64,000 bases of DNA, from NCBI GenBank assembly GCA_034008185.1, contig CM067083.1, positions 124,390,337 to 124,454,336 on the forward strand. Reading direction: 5' to 3'. Below, piece by piece: positions 55,801 to 64,000 of this stretch. Numbering within the stretch: position 1 is the stretch's first letter; every line of letters starts with the position of its first letter. This stretch comes from Gorsachius magnificus. Taxonomy: Eukaryota; Chordata; Aves; Pelecaniformes; Ardeidae. Position numbers and translations under genes: made by a program. Under the pieces are notes generated by a model that saw nothing but the letters and a program-made list of their open reading frames with translations, ran no database searches and was not told where the DNA came from.

Positions 55801-58800
55801 CTGGGGCTGTACCCTGTGAGTTGCTGGTGGGGGAACAGCTGTTAATCTGGATCTCCAGCTGTGGAAAGTGATGAGTGACTAAGAGCAGTTGAATCATAGA
55901 ATCGTTTAGGCTGGAAAAGACCTTTAAGATCATGAAGTCCAACCGTTCCCCTACCCCTGCCATCCCACCCCCAAACCCTGGCCCTCAGCACCGCCTCTGC
56001 CCGGCTGTTCAATCCCCCCAGGGCTGGGGACTCGACCCCTTCCCTGGGCAGCCCCTTCCAGTGCCTGACAGCCCTTGGGGGAAGGAATTGTTCCCCAGGG
56101 CCAACCTCACCCTGCCCTGGCACAACTTGAGGCCGGTGCCCCTCGTCCCATCGCCCCTTCCCTGGGAGCAGAGCCCGACCCCCCCGGCTCCCCCCTCCTC
56201 TCAGGCAGTTAGCCCCCCGGCCTTCGGGGGGGGGGGCCCAACCCTGACCCCAGCATTCCAGGGGCGGCCCCCCCAGTGCCCAGCACAGGGGCACGGTCCC
56301 TGCCCTGCTCCTGCTGGCCACACCACTCCTGATACAAGCCAGGATGCCGCTGGCCCTCTTGGCCACCTGGGCACACTGCTGGCTTGAAGGTGACATTTCT
56401 GTCTCCCATGGGACACAGTTTGTTGAAATGAATGGTAGCTGTGATTCCTACAGCAGTTCTCAATCTGCATTGTAATTTTCCTAACTAAACAGTCCCGCTG
56501 AAATGCACAGTTTTACTTGTGGCTCAATATGGGTTTAAGGGAAGGGTCCAGAGAAGGCAGAGCCAGACTCCTCCTCCGAGCTGCTCAGTGGAAGGATGAG
56601 AGGCAACAGACATGAGTTGAAACGTGGAAAATTGTGCCTCAATGTAAGAAAAGAATGTTTTAACGTGACAGTTGTGAAGCACTTGAGTAGGAGTCTAGAG
56701 AGGTTTGGGGAACTCTGTTCTTAAAGATAGTCAAACACTGACTGGACACAGCCCTGAGCATCCTGCCCTAACCGGACCTGCTTCCAGTCCTGTCCAACCT
56801 AGAGGACCCTGCGGATTAACAAAGGTCAAGCTCTGGAAAAAAGCCTGTTATTTAGCTGTTAGTGCTTCTGAAATTACATCTCTGCCCTTATACATCTGTA
56901 TCTGCAGTGGTATCTTGCTAAATATATATAAGCAAAATACCGCTCTCCTGTTGTATGCCAAAAGTCTGATAGCAAAAGATCTTGTTGTGACTAAATTATT
57001 GTGACTGGTTTTCACAAAACAGCTCGTAGCTATTGTACAGATATAAAGCAGTAAAATGAGGTAAAATATAAACTGGATTAATTTGGTAAACAGTGATGCA
57101 GCATCCTTTTAGCATGGATTTTGTCTGTTACCCGTTTTTCAGTGGCTTGAAACTTGTCCCATTAATGCAAAGTAGGAAAATCCTGGGTATATTTGTATTA
57201 CTTTATAATTCATGTTGTTTTGGATATGTTGCGTTCATTTGTTTAATACTAACAGCATGTGGGAGTTATGCATGATTTAAAGAGTCCTCATCCTTTAGAG
57301 CTTTTAATACAACAGATATGAAATACCAAACAAATCCAGGATATACAAGATACTTGAAAACCTTATCTTAGAGTATCATTAATAGGCTTACATCAGCTAG
57401 TAATATAAGAAGTAAGTTATTAGGGATTTCAATTGAAAGAGTATGTTTAGATGAAAGAATATTTGAAGTTTAGACTGAGTTCTAGAGGGCGCTCCTTGGG
57501 TAACTGTTGTGCAAATGAAGAAAAACGGCAATAAGGACAGAAAAACTTGTATTTTGAAAAACATTTTGTGTGTGATAATTTTGCAGTATTTTTTGAGACT
57601 CACTATAGAGATTCTTTAATCCATCCTGCCGTAATGCACTAAAAATTGAAAAATTCTGTCATTCTGTCTGTCATATTACCATCTAAGGATAAAAATATGT
57701 GTTAGGAGCGAAATTCAAACTTAGAATTGGATGGATTCTCTGGTTGCGAGTTTGAAGACTATAGGGTCTATTAGGATTTGAAGACTTCAGCATTTCAGTG
57801 CTAAAACTTATCTTTTTGTTCTTTTTCACTGTTTTTTTTTTCTTTAAAAAAAAAAAAGTTTACAAAATGGATCTTCTTGTGTTTTTTAGCCAACGTCCAT
57901 GAGGGCCATTCGGGCCAGATACGACCCCTATCTCCAGACAAGACACAGAGTGGAACAGGTACATTTTTACGGTGAAAGGGGAATGCATTGTGATTGTGCT
58001 TTTAATTGCCTGAACTGGTGGGCTGAAAGGGTTGTGATCAGCAGCACGGAGTCCAGCTGGAGGCCAGTCTCTAGTGATAGAACCCAGCTGTCAATATTGG
58101 GGGCCAGTAATGTTTCCCCTCGCTGTTAAGGGCCCATATGTTGGGACAGAGCATGCTGTCAGCAAGTTTGTAGATGATACAGAATTGGGAGGAGTAGATG
58201 ATAGACCAGAGGATTATACTGCCATTCAGGGAGATCTGGTCAAGGCTGGAGAAATGGGCTGGCAGGAACCTCTTGAAGTTCAACAAAAGCAAATGCCAAG
58301 TCCTGCCTCTGGGGAGGTACAACCTGAGGCACCAGTACGTGCTGGAGGTCGACCAGCTGGAAAGCAGCTTGACAGAAAAAGACCTGGGGGTCCTGGTGGA
58401 CACCAAGTTGACCATGAGCAGCATTCTGGCCTTGAGGCAAAGGAGGCCAGCAGCCTCCTGGGCTGCATTACGATGAGTGTTGCCAGCAGGTCAAGGGAGA
58501 GGATCCTTCCTCAGCAGTGGTGAGGCCCCATCTGGAGAGCTGTATCCAGTTCTGTGCTCCCCAGAAAAAGACAGGCATAAACATACTGGAGGAAGTCTAG
58601 CAAAGGGCCACTAAGATGATGAAGGTGATGGAGCATCTGAGGAGATGCTGAGAGCCAAGGCTGGGGAAGAGAAGGCTTGTGGGAATCTTACCAATGTGTA
58701 TGAATAACTGGTGGGAGACACTAAGAAGATGGAGCCAGGGTCTTCTCAGTGGTTCCCAGTGACAAACAGGACAGGATGCAACAGGCACAAACTGAAACAT

Positions 58801-59778
58801 GAGAAATTCCATTTGAATATCAAGAAACAGTTCTGAATAGTGAGAGTGACCGAGCACTGGACCAGGTTGCCCAGAGAGGTTGTGCAGTCTCCATCCTGCA
58901 AGATGCTCAAAGCTGAACAAACTGCTGTAGCTGATGCTGCTTTGAGAAGAGAGATTAATTGCCTAACAGTCATTTCCATTAGATAAATAATAAGTGCTGA
59001 TAGGAGACCCTATTACAACAAAATTGTAATGAACTTTTGTGGCAGTTGCTAGTTCTTGATAATTACTTACATGGAGAATTTAGTACTGAAAACAGTGGCT
59101 TTCCTACCAAAATTATTTTTTGCGGGTCTCCGCTAGAGAATTAGAAGATCTGAAGAGTTTCTCAGTCCTGTTCTGCTTTGACTGGTTTCCTGACAGGTTC
59201 CCCTGGATTCTGTTTAGTCCTTTTCTCCCACAAGTATTTAAGGCAAGTTGGTTCTACATGGATTGAAGCAGATCTGAGGAAACATTTCCTATTGGCCATA
59301 CTATATCTAAGCTAGCTTCAAACTGGAACCAGTGTAATTCCCATTGGCAAGATGCTAAGTTCAAATAATTCTGCTTTGTCAAAAAAACCTGTTATGCTAG
59401 GCTCAGTATCTGTACTGTGTTCTTGCAGTAGAAAAATAACTTATTGAGGTTTTTTGGGGTGGGGATTATAAGAAATCTGTGCAAAAGTATTAACGGTTTG
59501 TCAGTCATAAAGGATGTGACAACTGAAGAAGGAAATGCAGTGTAGGAATGTCAGGGTTTTCAGAGAATTCCTTTAGATAAGTCCCTGATCAGTAATCTTT
59601 TCCTGGTGCTTTTAATTTTGCAGCTGAAGCAGTTGGGCCACAGTGTGGATAAAGTAGAGTTCATTGTGATGGGTGGAACATTCATGGCCCTGCCTGAAGA
59701 GTACAGAGATTACTTCATCAGGAACCTTCACGATGCCTTATCAGGTCACACTTCCAATAACGTAGCAGAGGCCGTCAG
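46810..59778 (+). CDS. ELP3: ELP3, Elongator catalytic subunit, 5' part (exons 1-7)
   Basis: Join 46810-46828, 48621-48720, 49600-49738, 52658-52728, 55458-55521, 57890-57958, 59624-59778 and on past the window. ELP3 is the catalytic subunit of Elongator; it uses a radical-SAM domain and an acetyl-CoA-binding GNAT-type domain to start cm5U-type modification of wobble uridine in tRNA, mainly in the cytoplasm. About 205 of roughly 547 residues are present: the N-terminal tRNA-binding region and the start of the radical-SAM domain. Cysteines fall at residues 99, 109 and 112 (HRC, NIC, YCPGGPD), the CX9CX2C iron-sulfur motif, at the same numbers as in human. All introns are GT-AG and all phases agree. 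The next exon, expected to start near YSERSLTKC, was not found before 64000. The GNAT domain is outside the window. Confidence 0.98.
47023..47505 (-). mobile_element. CR1, antisense, GC-rich subfamily, in ELP3 intron 1
   Basis: ATAGAATCACAGAATCGTTT, ACCTTTAAGATCATCGAGTC and CAGCACCGCCTCTGCCCGG. The long + strand ORF across it is an antisense artefact. Very similar to 55891-56390. Confidence 0.92.
47506..48620. other. ELP3 intron 1, 3' portion, no gene
   Basis: No coding match; only fragments of chance ORFs. Confidence 0.5.
48621..48720 (+). CDS. ELP3: ELP3 coding exon 2 (residues 7-40)
   Basis: Acceptor CTCATTTCAG, donor GTAAGT. It encodes [19 protein letters not shown] and [14 protein letters not shown], nearly identical to human ELP3. 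Confidence 0.97.
49600..49738 (+). CDS. ELP3: ELP3 coding exon 3 (residues 40-86)
   Basis: Acceptor TTGGCTTTCAG, donor GTAAGC. It completes Lys40 and encodes [30 protein letters not shown] and [12 protein letters not shown]; near-perfect match to human ELP3. Confidence 0.98.
50160..50280 (+). repeat. A/C-rich low-complexity stretch in ELP3 intron 3
   Basis: Runs of AAAAAAAACCCC, AAAAAAAACC and AAAAAAACCCCACCCCCC type alternate over about 120 bp. Confidence 0.7.
50812..50998 (-). mobile_element. CR1 3'-end copy, antisense, in ELP3 intron 3
   Basis: ATCATAGAATCACAGGATGG, GATCAGGTTGCTCACAGCCC and GGGATGGGGCCTCCACCCCC. Confidence 0.85.
51005..52467 (+). mobile_element. CR1, sense, about 1.46 kb, in ELP3 intron 3
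   Basis: It encodes decayed reverse transcriptase ([56 protein letters not shown]) and ends GAGTCTATGATTCTATGAT. Broken by a stop at about 51447 and by a 4-nt loss just before the FADD box near 51610 (the AGCAAGTTTGCAG phrase reads AGTTTGCAG). It lies tail-out beside the antisense copy ending at 50998. Confidence 0.92.
52658..52728 (+). CDS. ELP3: ELP3 coding exon 4 (residues 87-109, first two cluster cysteines)
   Basis: Acceptor TTCTTACAG, donor GTAAGT. It encodes [18 protein letters not shown] and TGNIC, so it carries Cys99 and Cys109 of the radical-SAM iron-sulfur motif. Too short for a simple ORF call. Confidence 0.97.
52804..54809. other. ELP3 intron 4, 5' portion, no gene
   Basis: Unique-looking AT-rich sequence; no recognised repeat or coding match. 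Confidence 0.5.
54810..55170 (-). mobile_element. CR1 (divergent subfamily) 3' end, antisense, in ELP3 intron 4
   Basis: CAGAATCCCAGCATGGCC and GGCAGGGCCCTCGGGAGCTC at the 3' end, then CACCCTCACAGTCAACAAGT and GATGAGATCCCCTCTCAGCC. It ends about 290 bp before ELP3 exon 5. Confidence 0.82.
55458..55521 (+). CDS. ELP3: ELP3 coding exon 5 (residues 110-131, third cluster cysteine)
   Basis: Acceptor ATTTGCAG, donor GTATTA. It completes Val110 and encodes [21 protein letters not shown], including Cys112. Confidence 0.97.
55891..56390 (-). mobile_element. CR1, antisense, GC-rich subfamily, in ELP3 intron 5
   Basis: GAATCATAGAATCGTTTAGG, then CAACCGTTCCCCTACCCCTG and CAGCACCGCCTCTGCCCGG, nearly the same text as 47023-47340, and an extra 5' part ending CACACTGCTGGCTTGAAGG. 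Long chance ORFs run on both strands. Confidence 0.92.
56535..56830 (+). mobile_element. Old CR1 3' region, sense, in ELP3 intron 5
   Basis: GTCCAGAGAAGGCAGAGCCA, GTGGAAGGATGAGAGGCAAC and GGACACAGCCCTGAGCATCC follow CR1 3' text with heavy divergence. Confidence 0.7.
57890..57958 (+). CDS. ELP3: ELP3 coding exon 6 (residues 132-154)
   Basis: Acceptor GTTTTTTAG, donor GTACAT; phase 0 at both ends. It encodes [16 protein letters not shown] and TRHRVEQ. Long T and A runs lie 25-60 nt upstream of the acceptor. Confidence 0.97.
57995..58925 (+). mobile_element. Old CR1, sense, 5'-truncated, in ELP3 intron 6
   Basis: It starts in the reverse-transcriptase palm ([20 protein letters not shown]), then [20 protein letters not shown], with the catalytic box read as FVDD, and [20 protein letters not shown], to a decayed 3' part. 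Same age class as the 8.2-9.9 kb copy. It starts about 40 bp after ELP3 exon 6. Confidence 0.85.
59624..59778 (+). CDS. ELP3: ELP3 coding exon 7 (residues 155-205 plus 2 nt)
   Basis: Acceptor TTAATTTTGCAG, donor GTAAGC. It encodes [37 protein letters not shown] and [14 protein letters not shown]. Lys164 corresponds to a residue reported to contact acetyl-CoA in ELP3. The end reads NNVAEAV where I recall human as NNIYEAV. Phase 2 out; the next exon is outside the window. Confidence 0.97.
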
Positions 59779-62700
59779 GTAAGCATTTTGGTTTTCTTTA
59801 ATGTAATTGTTTAAAAGTGTTCTTTAACTGTTTTTTTTTTTTTTTTTTTTTTTTAAAGGCAACATTTATCCAAATACCTGTTTACGCACAGAATATTTAT
59901 AGCTTAACTTGCAGCATTGCTCTGGGTGCTGCATAGCACCAGCAGAAGATGGGGCCATGGTTTACCTATTTTCTTGTGAAGGAAATGCTAAGCTGCTTCT
60001 GATTTCTTGGCATTCCACCTGGACTTCTACCTTTTATGCTTCATCACCTTGATTGGGAGTTGTGACGAATCACATTGCCATGGGATTTATTTCCTTTAGC
60101 TGGGAAGGGGAACTGATCCTGGCTTGAAGGGAGGCCAGACGTCAGCTCCCGTAAGGGATGACTCACCCCCGAGAGCGTCAGCGCTCAGGAGCTCTGAGCC
60201 CCTTGTGCAGTCTCAAAGGCAGTTGCCCTTGCAGTATTTCGGTGTGACAGGAAGATGCTCCTCTTCTCATTTTACGGTCGATGAACTGAAAATCGGAGGC
60301 CGATTTATTTGCGTGTGCTTTGGGTCATTAAATACATAACTTCCCAGTGTGTTTTGCAGTATAAAACTGAGACGAAAAACGAGAAAGATTTGATGTTTTG
60401 GAGCTGTTAAAACTAGGTGAGCATCCCCTACTGACAATTTTAGTTTGCTACCTTGTCATCATCCAGTGCAGTGGATTTTCCTTGATACTGTTATCATCTA
60501 CTAAAGAAAGCGGGTTTAAAACTGAGTAGGACTAGCCCTTGTCTAGCTTCATGTCTACCTTCATATTTTAAAGCTGTAATTTCATTTGGTTTTCCTCTGG
60601 AGGGCAGCAGACGCTTCTGCAGGTTTTCTTTGGGTTTTTTCTTGTCATTCAAAGACCAGACAAAAAGTGCTATAATGCTCTTTCCAAGTGGATAATCGAG
60701 AGAAAATCACAAATGAGTTGGGAAAAGAATTGCTTTTCTTTTGCTGTAGCTCCCTGGTTGTGAGCACAGAAGGACACAGCTCATTAGGGAAGAAGGGTGG
60801 AGTTTGCAGGTTGTCTATTGACATTATTGCTGTGCTTATACGTACGTCAGATGGTTCAGGATGTGGTTATCCCGTATTTTTTCTGCTGCAGGTGTCCAGC
60901 TATTTTTACTGGGCCCAAAATTGCTTTTGGAGTAGCCTGTCCTTTGCTTTGCAGATTACTGAGGAAACTATTTACGACACAGACCGTGTGACCAAGCAAT
61001 TTTAAGTGCATGCAGAAATGAAGTGACTCTGAAGTCAGTGTACTGCCTTCTGAGCACACAGATCGAGCAATGTGAGAAAACCTGCACTAACAATTTGTGG
61101 GTTTTTTCCAGCAGGTAAAGAAAGGTTTGTATTTTTGACATAAAATTCTCATTAAATGCTTAGTAAATGGACATATGTGGGAGTTACTTAAGTTACTTCC
61201 TAAATATTCTAGAGGTGAGAAGACTGGGTTCAAGATGAATCAGACCTTTTAATTTTGTGCTTCTTGCCTTTAGTTGTTATACGGTGTCACTGCAGTGCTG
61301 TTTGGAGGTGGTCAGTGACACTTGGAATAAAGAGTCAAGGTTGAATTTATTTCTCTTTGTACATGAGGATTCAGCCCTTCTCCCTCACTGCTTCCATCAG
61401 CAGAGGATGCCACATGGGGAATACTGACAATATTTTACTTGTTTTATAGCGAGGGCACTGCGTTAGGCAGTAACCTGAGATCTGGTCTCTCTCACCCCTT
61501 ACTTTGAAAGTGATTATGGTAGCCTTGGATTTTTTCCTCCTTGGGCAAATCATTAGTTACTTTTAGCTTTTGTACAGTGATTCCCTAATGGGGAAAAAGA
61601 CCTTCAGCCAGGATACTTCTTAAAAAGTCTTTCTGAGCATGACCTTTGATTAAGCCAGTGCAGCATCTGTCTATATAGGCTTCCGTCCACCTAACTCTGA
61701 ACACATTTTTTTTTTCCCCTTTTTCCAGTCATTTCTTTACTTTGTCCTAAACTTGAGCTCTGCTTCTATGTCCAACGCTGTCTTTCCAGTGATACGCTGA
61801 CCTGTATGGTCTGAATTGTGCAGCACTGAAAGGCTCATCAATCTGGCGTCCTCCTCTTGACGTAATTTTGAATTTGCTTCATACAATGCTTTGTCTTGAT
61901 CAGCCTGCTGCAGCTTCTGGTCCCGGTTAATCTGATAAAAAGGATGTGACTCTGTGCAATTTCAACCTGGACAGTACAACCATAGCCTGCCACAGAGGTA
62001 TAGACTGTTCCTCACCAGGAACCGGCACTGCAAGTCGGACTAAAGAAATAAGACTTTAAGCTGCGTTGGCCCTTGGACTCCAGCTGATGTTGTGAGTTGG
62101 CTTCTGGCTTTCTTGCAGATTCGGAGGCTTAGGGTGAATCTGGCCCCGTGGTAAATCACAAAGCTGCAAACCCAGCGGTGCCTATGTGAGAGAAATGATG
62201 TGGGATTGTGAGTGATCTAGCCAGCTGCTGCCGGATAAATAACTCTGAAACTGTGGCTTTGTAGTCAGTGGAGAGACCAGGATCTTCATGGGATGGCTCA
62301 GAGCACCTAAGCGAGGTTGATGCTTTAAACTGTTTCCAGGTAAACTGGGTGGCTGAGTTGGGGGCTGTAAAGAACTCCCTTTATACCTCTATTTACAAAG
62401 CGGTAGGAGATCCTTTTTGCATGAGTGGACCTGAAGTGAGTTAAGATTTTGTTTTTTATGGATGCATGAACAGAAGATGAGTGTAGAAGTGACCATATTT
62501 ACATACGTGAAAGTCACCAACCAAGAGTGTGATTTTTAAAAAGGTAAACTGCTAGGCTTTCATAGCAACTGTTGCCAGCGGAGGCAGGAAATTACTTCCC
62601 TGAGAAAGTGTTGCTGGTGTTTAGTATTTCTGTAGCACCTCCCTATTGAGGTAATAAACACTGGTACGCTTGAGAAAGAAGTTGACCAAGGAGTGCGGAA

Positions 62701-64000
62701 AGAATTGCAAAGCCAGAGGGGATCTCTGGTTTGCAGAGGGTGCACAGGGAGACTGAGAATTTTAAATTTTTATCTGCTGAGAACATCACTTAGGAGACTT
62801 CAGTGCGCTTCTGGATGGCTATCAAGCAAGGTTGTAGACTTGGTGATTAGCTTCCCTTCTTTAGGAGGAGATTTTTGATGACTGCTAAAGAATTGCTGTA
62901 AGACAGATTTTTCTTTTTGTACGAGAGAAATACATCTTCCTCCAGGAGTTGCGCCCATCAAGCCAAAGCGTTGACTTGATCGCTGATTGCGGCTGCCTTT
63001 GCTCTTTCGTGAGGACAGTGAACCAAGAAGGTGTAAAACGCACATGCAAATGAGAATTGCTGCTCCCCATCATTTTGCTCCTCTCACCTGACCCATGAGT
63101 CATGAGAGGTGCTGGGCATATTTAACTGCCACCGTGACTCACCACTTAACTCCAAGGGCTGAGCACCTCTTCTCTGAGCCAGGATTTGACTTAATTAGCG
63201 AACAAGGCCAAAGGAGAACTTGCCCGTGTTGAGAAAGGGAGGTGCCAGGAAGGTCCCCTTAGGCTACGGGCCTGTGCAGCTCCCTGGACTGCAACATCAA
63301 GCCTGGCTTCTCTCAGTGTATTGAAAAACGCACAGAAATGATTTTTTTTAATTCTATTTGAGCAGTATCATGCGTTGTCTGATGTTCGATCTGGTTGTAA
63401 ATCACGTTGTTAATGGCGGAGTAAGAAGGGGATAAAATTGCTGGAACCTCATGTTCTGCAATTCAAGTATCTTGTGTACCTGATATTTATGTGACAATGC
63501 TCAGGTGCACAGCAGACATAATAATAACTATTTCCGTAATAGGTCCGTAATCCAAGACTGGTCCACTCATCAGTCAGTACTCTCTTAAAAGGCTCATTTT
63601 CCACTTGCATCATGCGTTGAAGCCCAGAACTTGCAGAAGTGAGTACTGTCAGCTGCGTTTGATTCCTCCTGGAGAAATTGCAGCTCCTAATACCGGACGA
63701 CACTGTGAGACTGCCTTTTTCTTAGGCTTGTCATTGATTGCTTTTGCCAAGTGTCCTTTTATGTTTCCACCATTAGCTGTGTCTTCCGCTGGGCTGGTGA
63801 GCAGGCAGCAATGCTTCCCACTGCCACAAATGTTTTCATTATCCACGAAGAAATTTCCTTTAGGTATCCCAAAAGCCGTATTGATCTTTTGGCAAGCAGT
63901 AAGCAGATAGATCCAGCTACTTCGGAGCCTTCGCTGAAAGAGAAGACATGGGTTTTAAATCACCACTGCTTAGAGCTGGATTATTGTGTGTCCAGTTTAA
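59779..64000. other. ELP3 intron 7 (5' part), no further exon found
   Basis: A T run of about 22 lies at 59831-59856. I looked for the next ELP3 exon (expected YSERSLTKC...) and did not find it. No recognised repeats; short chance ORFs only. Confidence 0.55.

Noticed and set aside
55932..56387. 151-codon + strand ORF and the overlapping 184-codon minus-strand ORF
   Set aside because: Both run through the CR1 at 55891-56390. They share text with the artefact ORF at 46936-48171.
63860..64000. Possible ELP3 exon 8 near the window end
   Set aside because: The TATCCCAAAAGCCG text does not match the expected YSERSLTKC sequence, and the frame does not continue with ELP3.
1..64000. CRISPR arrays, prokaryotic operons, phage or toxin systems
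   Set aside because: No regularly spaced direct repeats, no Shine-Dalgarno-led gene clusters; all real coding sequence is spliced vertebrate exons.

Overview
This window is vertebrate nuclear DNA, almost certainly from a bird. Coding sequence comes in short exons with GT/GC...AG borders. The gaps are filled with CR1 LINE copies, most ending in the CR1-type 3' tail (ATTCTATGATTCTATGAT or its complement). There is also an avian-type solo LTR, and the two recognisable genes are vertebrate orthologues. A neoavian is likely from the LTR family, but the species cannot be named from the sequence.

Layout. 1-3.66 kb is upstream or 5' intronic sequence of FBXO16. FBXO16 (F-box protein 16) runs on the + strand from about 3.66 to 38.47 kb in eight coding exons: 3662-3757, 9983-10018, 19928-20134, 21453-21617, 22472-22677, 30568-30673, 35865-36090 and 38404-38471. 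All seven junctions keep one reading frame, giving about 369 residues. Two of its introns (1 and 6) need a GC donor instead of GT. About 8 kb of intergenic sequence follows, much of it CR1. A CpG-rich promoter with a perfect 12-bp NRF1-type palindrome then leads into ELP3 (+), the radical-SAM/acetyltransferase subunit of Elongator. Its first seven coding exons lie here (46810-46828 to 59624-59778, residues 1-205 and part of 206). The rest of ELP3 lies beyond the window end.

Repeats. At least 20 CR1/L3-like LINE segments of several ages are present, many nested. The best stratified site is 11.96-15.35 kb: an ancient L3/CR1-like copy is split by a 281-bp hAT-like element (perfect 8-bp target duplication, matching terminal inverted repeats) and by a 2.3-kb antisense CR1. 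Other nests are at 8.2-9.9, 25.0-26.4 and 43.7-45.4 kb. A solo LTR with a 5-bp target duplication is at 4043-4606. Two very similar CR1 copies in the same orientation bracket ELP3 exons 2-5.

How the genes relate. FBXO16 (substrate receptor of an SCF ubiquitin ligase) and ELP3 (tRNA wobble-uridine modification) are neighbours on one strand with no sign of functional coupling. I found no operon, CRISPR array, phage or other prokaryote-style system, and nothing that amounts to a new biological system. The points most worth checking are the paired GC-AG introns, the CR1 tail lying 18 nt from an FBXO16 exon, the FBXO16 C-terminal exons, the hAT nest and an unexplained 380-codon ORF at 42.2-43.3 kb.
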